Positions 17,261 through 26,386 of a DNA stretch of 64,000 nt are shown here, piece by piece. Each line of letters starts with the position of its first letter. Within the stretch, counting starts at the first letter, position 1. A program made the translations under genes and the position numbers. The notes beneath the pieces are model-generated. The model did not search any database, was not told the origin of the DNA, and was given only the letters and a program-made list of their open reading frames with translations. The DNA comes from Calothrix sp. PCC 7716 (GTDB lineage Bacteria; Cyanobacteriota; Cyanobacteriia; Cyanobacteriales; Nostocaceae), in assembly GCF_019977735.1 (NCBI RefSeq), contig NZ_AP025018.1, forward strand, positions 9,428,580-9,492,579. Direction: 5' to 3'.

Positions 17261-17429
17261 AAGGGATTTAATGTGCAAGTCTATGAGCGAGCAAAAGTTT
17301 TGCGACCGATTGGTGCAGGTCTAAGCTTAACTCCAAACGGTTTGAATAGCCTCAATGCAGTTCAACCGGGGATAGCTGAGTTATTAATAAAAGCAGGCAG
17401 CCCAATCGAGACTATGACCTTGAAACGCA
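17261..17429 (+). pseudogene. 5' fragment of FAD monooxygenase (copy of 21537-21705)
   Basis: The 169 bases are nearly identical to 21537-21705, the region just after the MITE insertion in the FAD-dependent monooxygenase; I see only about two differences. Both ends are abrupt. After it come AAATTTTCAGGTAAGACGG-like bases that also occur at 32540-32565, then a 3' araC remnant. The near-identity points to a recent duplication. Confidence 0.85.
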
Positions 17430-17478
17430 CGCAAATTTTCAGGTAAGACGGTTTTGTATGTGAACTAATTGTCGAACG

Positions 17479-17552
17479 GGTTTTCTAGTCAAAGCCACTT
17501 GACGCAGCAGTTTAAGCGAATCACTGGAATGACACCTTCTTCAGGTTCATTT
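17479..17552 (+). pseudogene. 3' remnant of an araC gene
   Basis: This segment copies the last 25 codons of araC (reading SSQSHLTQQFKR-like, then TGMTP) with an altered end, and runs straight into promoter copy 4. The rest of the gene is absent. Confidence 0.75.
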
Positions 17553-17556
17553 CCAC

Positions 17557-17617
17557 AAGAATCTGACAAATCATTGTAACAATTTGAAAGAAGTCGAGCC
17601 TTGGAACTCAATACACT
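17557..17617 (+). promoter_or_regulatory. AraC-type promoter module, copy 4
   Basis: AAGAATCTGA (17557-17566) and AACAATTTGA (17578-17587), 21 bp apart; TACACT at 17612-17617. It lies 31 bp before the NTF2-like gene at 17648 and should drive that gene and probably the two flavoenzyme genes after it. Confidence 0.75.
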
Positions 17618-17647
17618 TTAAATAGATAGAACTAGGAGAATTCAATC

Positions 17648-18241
17648 ATGGTCAAACAGCAATCTGTAGACGAACAAGCAAATGGAAAGGCAACTAGCAA
17701 TCTGACACCAGCCCAGGAGTTTTTGCAAGAACTCTGGGAAGAGCATCTGCGACACGAGTTTGGTACTCACAACGTTGAAGATGCTCTTGCCACGATGGTT
17801 GAGGATGCTTATGTTAATGACATTCCGGTAATGACCGGGGGAGTAGGGAAACCAGCACTGCGCGAATTTTATTCCAAATACGGCATTCCACAAATACCGC
17901 CAGACATGGAGCTAATCCCAATCTCGCGCACGATTGGAACCGATCGGCTTGTCGATGAAATGCTGGTTAAGTTCACTCATACCATCCGAATGGACTGGAT
18001 GCTACCTGGCATTGCTCCGACTCTTAAACAGGTTGAAGTGGCATTGGTAGCGATCGTTCAGTTCCGTGACAACAAGCTAGCCCACGAACACATATACTGG
18101 GATCAGGCGAGTGTATTGGTTCAACTCGGCTTGCTCGATCCTGGTAATTTACCCGTTGTGGGCGTTGAAAGTGCGCGTAAGGCACTCGATCCGAGCCTGC
18201 CCTCAAATGCACTAATCGAACGCGCCAGCAATCGCGACTAA
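17648..18241 (+). CDS. NTF2/SnoaL-like protein
   Basis: A 197-residue protein with the NTF2-like fold pattern: an N-terminal helix (AQEFLQELWEEHLRHEFGTH), the DAYVNDIPVMTGG loop, and a long C-terminal strand set ending EHIYWDQASVLVQLGLLDPG, typical of SnoaL/ester-cyclase-like proteins. AGGAG before ATG 17648 supports the start. Members act as small-molecule cyclases, isomerases or binding proteins. It heads a run with an Old Yellow Enzyme and an FAD monooxygenase under promoter copy 4. Its base composition is visibly GC-richer than the backbone and it lacks GGCGCC. Confidence 0.8.
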   Translation: MVKQQSVDEQANGKATSNLTPAQEFLQELWEEHLRHEFGTHNVEDALATMVEDAYVNDIPVMTGGVGKPALREFYSKYGIPQIPPDMELIPISRTIGTDRLVDEMLVKFTHTIRMDWMLPGIAPTLKQVEVALVAIVQFRDNKLAHEHIYWDQASVLVQLGLLDPGNLPVVGVESARKALDPSLPSNALIERASNRD

Positions 18242-18422
18242 GTGTAGGAGCCAGCAAATATCAATGCTCTGCGTCCGATCGCAGTTTCAACGTAACATTG
18301 ATACAACGGTTTTAGAGGACAAGCCCATAGTTTAGCGTGAGTGAACGACTAGAAAATGTGCTGTTTGCCTGGAAGCAGCAGTAACGCCACCTTGATCGCT
18401 AAGAATTTCTCAAGAGGTTAGC

Positions 18423-19523
18423 ATGTCTACTAACACACTTTTCCAACCCTTTAGCTTTAAAGGATTGAAGCTGCCGAACCGAATTGTGATGGCTCCGATG
18501 ACGCGAGGCTTTTCACCTAATGGTTATCCAACGAAAGACGTAGCAAATTACTATGCAAAACGTGCCGCTGCTGAAGTCGGGCTAATTATCTCTGAGGGAA
18601 CAGGCATCGCACGACCCGTATCGCTGAACGGGGCTAACTTTCCCCGCTTCCACGGTGAGCAGGAGCTGGCTGGCTGGAAGCAAGTCATTGATGCAGTCCA
18701 CGCTGCCGGAGGATCGATGATCCCGCAACTCTGGCATGTTGGCGCAGTGCCACCCTCATACGGCGACGATCTGCCCGTTGACCTGTTTGAGAGTCCTTCG
18801 GGTCTAAATAGTCCTGACCAGCCGTTTGGAAAAGCGATGACTGACGCAGACATCGCCGATACGATCGCTGCCTTTGCCAGTGCAGCGGCGGATGCAAAGC
18901 GGCTTGGTTTCGATGCTGTTGAACTTCACGGGGCACACGGGTATCTGATCGATCAGTTTTTCTGGAAGGGCACGAACCGTCGCACCGATCGGTTTGGGGG
19001 AGTGACGATCGCCTCGCGCGGGCGTTTCGCTGCCGAGCTTATTCAAGCCGTCCGTGCAGCAGTCGGTTCTGACTTTGCGATCATCCTTCGACTGTCGCAA
19101 TGGAAACAACAGGACTACACTGCCCGAATTGCGAATACTCCAGCCGAGATGGAGGAGTGGTTACAACCGCTGGTGGATGCAGGTGCAGATATATTGCATT
19201 GCTCACAACGCCGTTTTTGGGAGCCGGAGTTCGACAAATCGGATCTAAACTTTGCGGGCTGGGCGAAGAAGTTGACAGGGGTTCCTACCATTACTGTAGG
19301 GTCGGTCGGTCTCAGCGGCGATTTTATCGGAGCTTTTAGTGGTGAAACATCACAGGCTGCGTCGCTTGGTGAACTGTTGCGTCGGTTAGAGCGTGGTGAC
19401 TTTGACTTGGTTGCAGTTGGACGCGCGCTGCTGCAAGATCCGCAATGGGCTGTAAAGATACATCAAAACCGTACCGCTGATCTCATGAACTTTAATCCCT
19501 CAGCGTTAGCAATGCTCACTTAG
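18423..19523 (+). CDS. Old Yellow Enzyme-family FMN oxidoreductase (alkene reductase)
   Basis: A 366-residue TIM-barrel FMN enzyme: LKLPNRIVMAPMTRGF, QLWHVG, and the substrate-binding HGAHGYLIDQFFWKGTNRRT followed by DRFGG; GRALLQDPQWAVKI closes the phosphate-binding end. It would reduce activated C=C bonds using NADPH, in the cytoplasm. No strong ribosome site is visible apart from AGAGG about five bases before ATG 18423. The gene is noticeably GC-rich, has no GGCGCC, and contains partial HIP1-like CGATCGC sites, suggesting a different origin from the plasmid backbone. Confidence 0.9.
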   Translation: MSTNTLFQPFSFKGLKLPNRIVMAPMTRGFSPNGYPTKDVANYYAKRAAAEVGLIISEGTGIARPVSLNGANFPRFHGEQELAGWKQVIDAVHAAGGSMIPQLWHVGAVPPSYGDDLPVDLFESPSGLNSPDQPFGKAMTDADIADTIAAFASAAADAKRLGFDAVELHGAHGYLIDQFFWKGTNRRTDRFGGVTIASRGRFAAELIQAVRAAVGSDFAIILRLSQWKQQDYTARIANTPAEMEEWLQPLVDAGADILHCSQRRFWEPEFDKSDLNFAGWAKKLTGVPTITVGSVGLSGDFIGAFSGETSQAASLGELLRRLERGDFDLVAVGRALLQDPQWAVKIHQNRTADLMNFNPSALAMLT

Positions 19524-19549
19524 AAGCACTGGTTTAAGGAGAACAAACT

Positions 19550-20947
19550 ATGAAAGCTCAACAAGCAATTGTCATTGGGGCAAGCATGGGCGGACTGCTA
19601 GCAGCGAGGGCATTATCAGATTATTACCAGCAGGTAATAGTACTAGAGAGCGATACTTTCCCTAACCCTGGCAAGAATCGCAAGGGAGTACCTCAAGGAC
19701 ACCACGCACACGGACTATTATCGAAGGGTCGAGAGGTGCTGGAGCAGCTTTTCCCTGGCATTACACAAGAACTCAACGCACAGGGAGCGCTATCGGGGGA
19801 TTCATTACAACAAACACGTTGGTTTATGAATGGAGGGTATTTATACCAAAAAAGCCCAAGTAATCTGAATATACTGTTTGTCAGTCGTCCCTTACTTGAA
19901 GCTCAAGTACGCAAACGTCTGTTGTCTTTGCCGAATATAAAAGTTATTGAGAATAGTCATGTACTGGGGTTGCTGACGACTCCTGACCATACTCGTATCG
20001 TTGGGGTACGCTTGATTCATCATCGATTTGATGGAAGTTCTGAGTCAGCACTAAACGCCGATTTGGTGGTAGATGCGACGGGGCGGAGGTCTCAAAGTCC
20101 TGTCTGGCTTGAGAAACTCGGCTATGAAAAGCCTCAAGAAGAACAGGTACATGTGGACATCGGCTATATGACTCGCATTTATCGCCGCCGACCAGAACAC
20201 CTCCGAGGCGATCTAGGTACAGTCATCTCACCCTCCCTCCCCAACTATCGCTATGGGGCAATCTTGGCTCAAGAAAGCGATCGCTGGGTTGTTACTATTG
20301 GTGGCTATCTTGGCGATCACGCACCAAGAAACGAAAAAGGCTTCCTCGAATTTGCCAAGTCCATACCTCCTCAAGATATCTACGAAGTCATCAAAGATGC
20401 TGAACCCCTCTCAGAACTATTACCCTATAAGTTTCCGAATAATCAACGCCACCATTATGAAAAAATGGCGCGTTTTCCCAAAGATTACTTGGTTTTTGGC
20501 GATGCCATTTGCAGCTTTAACCCTGTCTACGGTCAAGGCATGACAGTTGCTGCCCTTGAGTCCCTCGCTTTGCAAAATTGCCTTGCTCAAGGTGGCCAAA
20601 ATTTGCAGGCGCGCTTCTTCAAGGAGGCAGGTAAGATAGTAGACATCGCTTGGAGCATAGCTGTGAACAACGATCTGCATATTACCCAGGTGGAAGAGAT
20701 TCGCAGCTTACAAGTACGCTTTCTCAACTGGTATATGAGTAAGTTGCACGTTGCTGCCCAAAGAGATAGCCTGGTGGCGATCGCATTTTTGCAGGTGTCG
20801 AGCTTGATGGCTTCGCCTTATAGCTTGATGCACCCTAGAATTTTTCTAAGAGTGCTATGGGGTAATCTTTTACACAGGGCAAACGTATCTAAATTTTGGG
20901 CGCCTTGTATATCGGGGCTTTCAGGATTTTTTCACAAAAATAAATAA
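19550..20947 (+). CDS. FAD-dependent oxidoreductase/monooxygenase
   Basis: A 465-residue flavoprotein: AIVIGASMGGLLAARAL (FAD-binding GxSxGG), VVDATGRRSQSP, and YLVFGDAICSFNPVYGQGMT, the second FAD-binding region of p-hydroxybenzoate hydroxylase-type enzymes. AAGGAG before ATG 19550 supports the start. It follows the Old Yellow Enzyme gene by 26 bp, so co-transcription is likely. Two HIP1 sites (GCGATCGC, 20277 and 20777) occur in it. Substrate unknown; hydroxylation or reduction of a polyketide- or terpenoid-like compound would fit its neighbours. Confidence 0.88.
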   Translation: MKAQQAIVIGASMGGLLAARALSDYYQQVIVLESDTFPNPGKNRKGVPQGHHAHGLLSKGREVLEQLFPGITQELNAQGALSGDSLQQTRWFMNGGYLYQKSPSNLNILFVSRPLLEAQVRKRLLSLPNIKVIENSHVLGLLTTPDHTRIVGVRLIHHRFDGSSESALNADLVVDATGRRSQSPVWLEKLGYEKPQEEQVHVDIGYMTRIYRRRPEHLRGDLGTVISPSLPNYRYGAILAQESDRWVVTIGGYLGDHAPRNEKGFLEFAKSIPPQDIYEVIKDAEPLSELLPYKFPNNQRHHYEKMARFPKDYLVFGDAICSFNPVYGQGMTVAALESLALQNCLAQGGQNLQARFFKEAGKIVDIAWSIAVNNDLHITQVEEIRSLQVRFLNWYMSKLHVAAQRDSLVAIAFLQVSSLMASPYSLMHPRIFLRVLWGNLLHRANVSKFWAPCISGLSGFFHKNK

Positions 20948-21050
20948 TCAGCGAAACTGCGTTCAGAATGACATTGGGCATTTTTTTTCGTGGAGTTCTC
21001 TAAGTAGGTAAACGGTAAAATTTACCGCTATGTAACGGTTGGGCACCTTT

Positions 21051-21162
21051 CAATACTGCTCGGTTAAGAAAATTTTATAAATCGCAAACCTTGTAGAGAC
21101 GCGATTAATCGCGTCTCTACATCTCCGAAACCACGAAAAAAATCCTTAACCGAGCAGTATTG
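21051..21162. mobile_element. MITE-like element, family A (112 bp)
   Basis: Perfect 18-bp terminal inverted repeats CAATACTGCTCGGTTAAG (21051-21068) and its complement (21145-21162) enclose a second palindrome, TTGTAGAGACGCGATTAA-type, at 21091-21121. A relative with the same ends is at 26926-27282. No transposase is encoded, so it must be mobilised in trans if at all. Confidence 0.75.
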
Positions 21163-21201
21163 GGGCGCCTTTTGACAAACAAGACTGGGAAAAATAGCTT
21201 T

Positions 21202-22628
21202 ATGAACATTGCAATTATTGGAGGTGGGATTGGTGGTTTGGCTACCGCAAATGCACTATTACAATACCTTCGCCAAAAATATGATTGGCAAAAAGACTTT
21301 TGCCGTCAACGTTTTCAGTCAAACAAAATATCGAATCTGTCTGCTATACGTTGACCTCAGAGTCCTTATATACCAGGGTTTTGAATCTAAAAACCCGGTG
21401 TGGAATAACGGGACGGAGTTTTTAACTAGTATGGAAACTATAACGCTTATTTCTCTTATACGAAAAAGCCTTAATTCTAGAAGCGTTGATGCCACGTTAT
21501 GAATCCGAAATCTGGCGAAGGTATTGACTATTAAAAAAGGGATTTAATGTGCAAGTCTATGAGCGAGCAAAAGTTTTGCGACCGATTGGTGCAGGTTTAA
21601 GCTTAACTCCAAACGGTTTGAATAGCCTCAATGCAGTTCAACCAGGGATAGCTGAGTTATTAATAAAAGCAGGCAGCCCAATCGAGACTATGACCTTGAA
21701 ACGCAGCACTGGAGAGACAATCGCGTCAAAGCCAATGGAAATAATGCAGAAATATGGACAGCCCATGTTAAGCATTCAGTGGTCAAAGCTGCAAGCTATT
21801 CTTGTATCGGTACTGCCGCCTGAAATCATTCATCTTCAGCATCGCTGTGTTGGCTTTGAGCAGCAGGAAAACAGTGTTAAAGCTTATTTTACAGGTGGAA
21901 AAACAGTCCAGGTAGACTTGCTGATTGGTGCAGATGGGATTAATTCTATTGTTAGGCAGGGTTTAATAGGAGATAAGTTTCCTAGCTATGCAGGGCGAAT
22001 GTCTTGGCGTGGTGTCACCCAATATTTTCACAAGCAATTGTCTCCCAACGCAACAACTTTTATAACAGCACCCGATGGTAAAAATTTCATGCTGATGGAT
22101 GTAGGTGAGGGGTTTACCTTTTGGGGTGCAGGTGCATTATCGGCGGACGATTATGTTTATGAACGGGCAACCAATGCTAAGACGCGCGTTCTAGAGACAT
22201 TTGCAGAGTGGGCAGAGCCTGTAGAAGCAATAATCGCAGCCACACCCGAAGCAGACATTGTAGAGCGCCCTATTTGCGATCGACCGCCTTTAAAATATTG
22301 GAGTCAAGGCAGAGTGACGCTCTTGGGAGATGCGGCTCATCCTGTTGTACCCTCCCTAGGACAAGGCGCCAATATGGCGTTTGAAGATGCTTACGAATTG
22401 GCGGAGTGTCTTTTTGTCGCACCAAATATAGAGGCAGCACTTAACGCTTACGAAAACAGCCGCATTCCTCGTACAGCAGTTATTTACGATTGCAGTGCTA
22501 CTCAAAGCTATAAAGCTTATCAACCTGATAGTGAAACCATATTCACTAAAATGATGAAACCATCTCAAATGAGTCAAAATGACTTTGAAGCATGGCTCTA
22601 TAGCTATAACCAATACCAATCATCATAA
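21202..22628 (+). pseudogene. FAD-dependent monooxygenase, split by a 265-bp insertion
   Basis: ATG 21202 begins MNIAIIGGGIGGLATANALL, the FAD-binding start, and the rest resumes at about 21534 as KKGFNVQVYERAKVLRPIG and runs to 22628 with LIGADGINSIVRQ and RVTLLGDAAHPVVPSLGQGA, as in salicylate-hydroxylase-like enzymes. Between them lies a 265-bp element flanked by ACTATTA on both sides. Removing the insert and one ACTATTA restores one continuous frame. The 3' frame alone (GTG 21549) lacks the GxGxxG loop and should not bind FAD. A 169-bp copy of its 5' part is at 17261. Confidence 0.9.
21262..21526. mobile_element. 265-bp MITE with 14-bp inverted ends and 7-bp target repeat
   Basis: The ends are CAATACCTTCGCCA at the left and its exact complement at the right; ACTATTA occurs at 21255-21261 and 21527-21533 as the target duplication. 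Near the right end a short frame reads LEALMPRYESEIWRRY before a stop inside the inverted end, as transposase C-termini often do, so this may be an internally deleted insertion sequence. A short match to the end (GCGAAGGTATT) also lies at 1626-1636. Confidence 0.85.
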
Positions 22629-22649
22629 AGCCTGATTCGCTTAAATCGT

Positions 22650-22710
22650 AAGAATTTGACAAATTGTTGTAAGAATCTAAAAGAAGTTGAGCATTGGAAT
22701 TTAGTACACT
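22650..22710 (+). promoter_or_regulatory. AraC-type promoter module, copy 5
   Basis: AAGAATTTGA (22650-22659) and AAGAATCTAA (22671-22680), 21 bp apart; TACACT at 22705-22710. The following 60 bp, to about 22772, are also shared with copy 7 at 32426, so the two are a recent duplicate. It precedes the SDR at 22798. Confidence 0.75.
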
Positions 22711-22797
22711 TTCGGTATAAAGAATCAGGAGAATCCTATATAAACTTTCTCACATGTAGCGCAAATTTTCATCCCTAAACTCAACCAGGAAAACACT

Positions 22798-23550
22798 ATG
22801 TCACAAAAACTCTCAGGAAAAGTTGCGCTTGTCACCGGAGGCACCAGTGGCATTGGTCTTGCCACAGCCAAGCGATTTGTCGCTGAAGGCGCCTATGTCT
22901 TTATCACAGGTCGTCGTCAAACTGAACTTGATGCTGCTGTAAACGAGATTGGTAAAAACGTTACTGGCATTCAGAGCGATGTCTCAAATCTGGCAGACCT
23001 TGATCGGCTTTACGCCACGATCGAGCAAGAGCAAGGTCGCCTCGATGTCATCTTCGCCAATGCTGGCATTGGAGAACCCATCCCGCTCGGATCGATCACC
23101 GAAGAACACTTTGACAAAACATTTAACATCAACGTCAAAGGTCTACTTTTCACTGTGCAGAAGGCACTGCCGCTGATACCAGAGGGTGCTTCCATCATCC
23201 TGAATGCCTCAACTTCTTCTATCGTTGGTACAAAGGCCTTCAGTGTGTATGGTGCCACCAAAGCTGCCGTGAGATCGTTTGCCCGCAACTGGACACTCGA
23301 CCTTAAAGACCACAAAATCCGGGTGAATGCTATTAGTCCTGGCACGGTTCCGACTCCTGGTTACGATCAATTTGGATTCAGTGAAGAGCAGGCGAAAGAA
23401 TTTGTGGAGAGCCAAGCTAAAAATATTCCATTGGGACGAGTCGGCACGCCCGACGAGATCGCCAAAGCTGTTGTCTTTCTCGCTTCCGATGACAGCAGCT
23501 TTGTAAACGGCATCGAGCTATTTGTCGATGGTGGCATGGCACAAATCTAA
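22798..23550 (+). CDS. short-chain dehydrogenase/reductase (SDR)
   Basis: A 250-residue classical [13 protein letters not shown] cofactor loop, FANAGIG (NAG motif), LNASTSS with the active serine, YGATK catalytic pair, and C-terminal [13 protein letters not shown] after strand two suggests NADPH. AGGAAA before ATG 22798 supports the start. It is the first gene under promoter copy 5 and is followed by an exported MBL hydrolase and a RidA protein. Confidence 0.9.
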   Translation: MSQKLSGKVALVTGGTSGIGLATAKRFVAEGAYVFITGRRQTELDAAVNEIGKNVTGIQSDVSNLADLDRLYATIEQEQGRLDVIFANAGIGEPIPLGSITEEHFDKTFNINVKGLLFTVQKALPLIPEGASIILNASTSSIVGTKAFSVYGATKAAVRSFARNWTLDLKDHKIRVNAISPGTVPTPGYDQFGFSEEQAKEFVESQAKNIPLGRVGTPDEIAKAVVFLASDDSSFVNGIELFVDGGMAQI

Positions 23551-23669
23551 ATGGGTGCTGTGTCAAGAGCGGTCAGCTAACCATTCAAATTCTGCATTCA
23601 TAGGAGATTTTAATGCCTTCTTCAGGGGTGATTATCTATCGAGTCCTTTATTGCTAAAAGGGTTCTAAT

Positions 23670-24635
23670 ATGTTTTCTAGACTGATGATAGTGGTTGCAA
23701 CCATAGTGCTAACAATTGTGACCTCTTGTCTTTTTCCAGCGGTATCACCGAGCAAAAGTGCGATTGCTCAAGTGCCAGGTGTCTATCCATTCAAGTTAGG
23801 TGATTTCACAATTACAGTCCTGAGCGACGGCACACTCCCCCAAGATCTACATACGCTGCTGTCGAATACGAACCCAACAGAAACCGATCGCCTGCTTCAG
23901 AAAAACTTTCTGACTAATCCTGTCGAGGCATCGATTAATGCTTTCTTGATCGACACTGGAGATCAACAAGTACTCGTGGACACGGGAGCCGGAAACTTTT
24001 TTAGTCCAAAACTGGGCGGCAAGCTTCAAACATCGTTAAAGGCAGCAGGCTACACGCCTAACGAAATTGATGCAATTCTTCTGACTCATATTCATACCGA
24101 TCATAGTGGGGGGCTGGTCGAACAGGGGAAACGGGTGTTTCCTGGCGCCACGCTCTATGTCGGCAAGCTAGATGTCGATTTCTGGTTTGATCGAGCGAAT
24201 GCCAAGCGATTCAACGTTGCTGAAAAGTACTTTGACGAAGCCGCGAAAACTGTCAAACCTTATTTAGATGCAGGCAAGGTGAAATCGTTTTCTGGCAAGA
24301 CAGTTCTGCTACCGGGAATCACCGCGCATCCCACACCCGGTCACACTCCTGGTCATAGCTGTTATGTGGCGACAAGCAAGGGCGAGAGCATCGAGTTTTG
24401 GGGCGATATTGTTCACTTTGCTTCGGTGCAATTTCCCAATCCAGAAATTACAGTTGCTTATGATGTCGATGCCAATGCTGCTGCGGCACAACGCAAAAAA
24501 CAGTTTGTGAGAGCAGAAGCATCCCGAATTTTGATAGCAGGCGCACATTTGCCCTTTCCCGGCGTTGGACACATAATGGCAGCAGATCAAGGTTATGCCT
24601 GGGTGCCAGTGGATTACCGCTGGCGTGAACCCTAA
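23670..24635 (+). CDS. exported metallo-beta-lactamase-fold hydrolase
   Basis: A 321-residue protein with a hydrophobic N-terminal signal (about residues 5-35, cleavage plausible near SAIAQ-VPG; a TSC earlier could alternatively suggest a lipoprotein). The zinc-binding motif is THIHTDHSGG, with GHTPGHS, an acid in FWGDIVH, and a final His in AGAHLPFPG: all ligands of a di-zinc MBL enzyme of the lactonase/hydrolase group. It probably hydrolyses a lactone or ester in the periplasm. It follows the SDR in the same direction. Confidence 0.88.
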   Translation: MFSRLMIVVATIVLTIVTSCLFPAVSPSKSAIAQVPGVYPFKLGDFTITVLSDGTLPQDLHTLLSNTNPTETDRLLQKNFLTNPVEASINAFLIDTGDQQVLVDTGAGNFFSPKLGGKLQTSLKAAGYTPNEIDAILLTHIHTDHSGGLVEQGKRVFPGATLYVGKLDVDFWFDRANAKRFNVAEKYFDEAAKTVKPYLDAGKVKSFSGKTVLLPGITAHPTPGHTPGHSCYVATSKGESIEFWGDIVHFASVQFPNPEITVAYDVDANAAAAQRKKQFVRAEASRILIAGAHLPFPGVGHIMAADQGYAWVPVDYRWREP

Positions 24636-24715
24636 AGGATTCATAGCAATCATTTTAGCAACTTGATGATAGTTGCGCTCTCACCACAGTCAAATGTACT
24701 ACACAAAGGAACACC

Positions 24716-25117
24716 ATGAATCAGCCCAAGTTTTTTGTTACTCCCGGTTATGGCGAATACATGCTGAATAAATTGCATTACTCGCAAGCGGTAAAAATTG
24801 GCGATCGAGTGGAGACATCCGGTCAAGGTGGCTGGGATGATAATCTGCAAATTCCTGAATTGCTCGCAGACGAGATTGCTCAAGCGTTTCGGAACGTAGA
24901 GCGAACCTTGGCAACTGCTGGTGCGGGTTGGGAGCATGTTGTCCACATTAATTCTTACCATGTTGGCGGGTTTCCCCCAGAGGTTAACGATGAGATGGTC
25001 AAGCTATTTCGTCATTACATGCCCAACCATACCCCCATTTGGACAGAGGTAGGAGTTGCAGCTCTTGGACTTCCAACAATGCGTATTGAGATCCGCGTTA
25101 CTGCAATCACGAGCTAA
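24716..25117 (+). CDS. RidA/YjgF-family protein
   Basis: A 133-residue RidA-like protein: VETSGQGGWDDNL, then ERTLATAGAGWEHVVHINSY, and LGLPTMRIEIRVTA with the conserved Arg that binds the carboxylate of imines or enamines. It would deaminate reactive enamine intermediates. AAAGGA before ATG 24716 supports the start. A second, divergent RidA gene is at 45954. Its place after the SDR and MBL genes suggests one transcript. Confidence 0.85.
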   Translation: MNQPKFFVTPGYGEYMLNKLHYSQAVKIGDRVETSGQGGWDDNLQIPELLADEIAQAFRNVERTLATAGAGWEHVVHINSYHVGGFPPEVNDEMVKLFRHYMPNHTPIWTEVGVAALGLPTMRIEIRVTAITS

Positions 25118-25161
25118 AACCTTTTCTTCAAAAACTAATTTACATTTAATAAGGGTGTTTT

Positions 25162-25344
25162 ATGAATAGCAATCAAGTTTCTTCAAGTCGTGTTAACTCT
25201 TCCCTCAAAGCAACTACTTATGCTTCCTACAATCAGCATTTGAGTAAACAGTATATTTTACGCGCGCAACTAGGTTTTATTAATCTGCCTCTTACCTCTA
25301 GTCGTGCGTTAGTTGCAAGTAACACTAATACTATGTCTGGTTGA
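25162..25344 (+). CDS. small unknown ORF, possibly a remnant
   Basis: A 60-residue frame with AAGGGTG before ATG 25162. It is Ser/Asn-rich, has no recognisable domain, and its last third corresponds to DNA also present at 14024-14066, where the copy is joined to other sequence at GGCGCC. It may be a real small gene or the 5' piece of a broken one. Confidence 0.3.
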   Translation: MNSNQVSSSRVNSSLKATTYASYNQHLSKQYILRAQLGFINLPLTSSRALVASNTNTMSG

Positions 25345-25500
25345 TCTTCTAAATAAGGCGCCAATTAACAAAAATGAAGGGCGCCGTAGTGCAGAAGTTG
25401 TCAGTCGTATTGGCGAGACCTGTGGATTTTTCTAGCCAAAGCCATTCGACGGAATAATTTAAGCCTTCAAATGGTTCGCACTTGATCGGTATTTTATCGG
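25345..25500 (+). pseudogene. mosaic of gene fragments incl. araC 3' remnant
   Basis: After the GGCGCC at 25357 come fragments: a piece reading GRRSAEVVSRIGETCG from a second GGCGCC at 25380, and at about 25425-25476 an araC 3' fragment (SSQSHSTE then a stop). None forms a gene. The pattern of short coding scraps joined near GGCGCC repeats what is seen at 14024-14298. Confidence 0.5.
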
Positions 25501-25507
25501 AGAAAGA

Positions 25508-25885
25508 ATGAAGCGATTTACCTTGTTTACTTTCCTGTATCTCGCGCTGGGAGTTTGTTTGACGGCGATTGCGCTTGGGTACCCAAACCTACCTTCAAGT
25601 CTGAAAACAAGCTTGTTAATTAATGCAGGAGCGTCCTATATCGTTTGTATCCTCGGTACCTTCCCATTTTGGCGTGAGAAGACGCTCAACTTCTATCGCA
25701 GACAGAATTCAGTGGTAATTATACCCTGGTTGGTAATTGGAATAAAGATTGTTTGGATGATCTGGGATGCTCAAAGTCAGAACTGGACAATGGAAGCCAT
25801 TTTGCGAGCTTTTACGGGGCTATTAGTTGTTTTACTTTTTGCAGAAATCATTGTTATTACATGGCAAGTAAATTCTGAACATTGA
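25508..25885 (+). CDS. small integral membrane protein, four helices
   Basis: A 125-residue protein with four hydrophobic segments (about residues 6-24, 35-53, 68-87 and 97-117) joined by short basic loops (WREKTLNFYRRQ). GGAGAAAG before ATG 25508 supports the start. No catalytic motif is visible and I do not recognise the family. Confidence 0.65.
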   Translation: MKRFTLFTFLYLALGVCLTAIALGYPNLPSSLKTSLLINAGASYIVCILGTFPFWREKTLNFYRRQNSVVIIPWLVIGIKIVWMIWDAQSQNWTMEAILRAFTGLLVVLLFAEIIVITWQVNSEH

Positions 25886-25936
25886 ACATGTCATATCAGT
25901 ACAAAAATATTAACTCAAACATTTAGAGAGAACACC

Positions 25937-26314
25937 ATGAAAGCGTTCCTAAATTATTCCACAATTCTTCCAGCTTTGGCAATCAGCATGATACTTAATT
26001 TCGCCCTGCCTGCATCAGCAGATTCCACAGCTAATTTGCTCCTTAACTTGCAATGTGAAGGCGGATACAATGTCAATATCTGGAAAACTAAACAATCAGG
26101 AGAACTCCTTTATCGCTCAACCAGTTCCAATGGAAAATTGAGTTTGGGAAGAGGAACAAGCCAAGCAACGGAAGGCGTTCGAGTTTACAAGTTTCAGAAG
26201 GGTAATCATCAATACTGGGTTTGGGATGGAACATTGGATAGCCAGCAATCTGGAACACTAGAAGTGTACAAAAATAACACTATCCAACGGCGATATGCGT
26301 GTACGCAGCGTTAG
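25937..26314 (+). CDS. secreted small protein with two cysteines
   Basis: A 125-residue protein with a clear signal peptide (ILPALAISMILNFALPASA, cleavage after ASA). The mature part has two cysteines (QCEGGYN and YACTQR) that could pair, and beta-rich sequence; I do not recognise a named family. AGAGAG before ATG 25937 supports the start. It ends 12 bp before promoter copy 6. Confidence 0.65.
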   Translation: MKAFLNYSTILPALAISMILNFALPASADSTANLLLNLQCEGGYNVNIWKTKQSGELLYRSTSSNGKLSLGRGTSQATEGVRVYKFQKGNHQYWVWDGTLDSQQSGTLEVYKNNTIQRRYACTQR

Positions 26315-26325
26315 TTAAACACCAT

Positions 26326-26386
26326 AAGAATTTGATAAATCGTTGTAAGAATCTGAAAGAAATTGAGCCTTGAAACTTATTATACT
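26326..26386 (+). promoter_or_regulatory. AraC-type promoter module, copy 6
   Basis: AAGAATTTGA (26326-26335) and AAGAATCTGA (26347-26356), 21 bp apart; TATACT at 26381-26386. Upstream only ACCATAA of the araC end remains. It precedes the peptidoglycan-binding gene at 26539. Confidence 0.72.
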
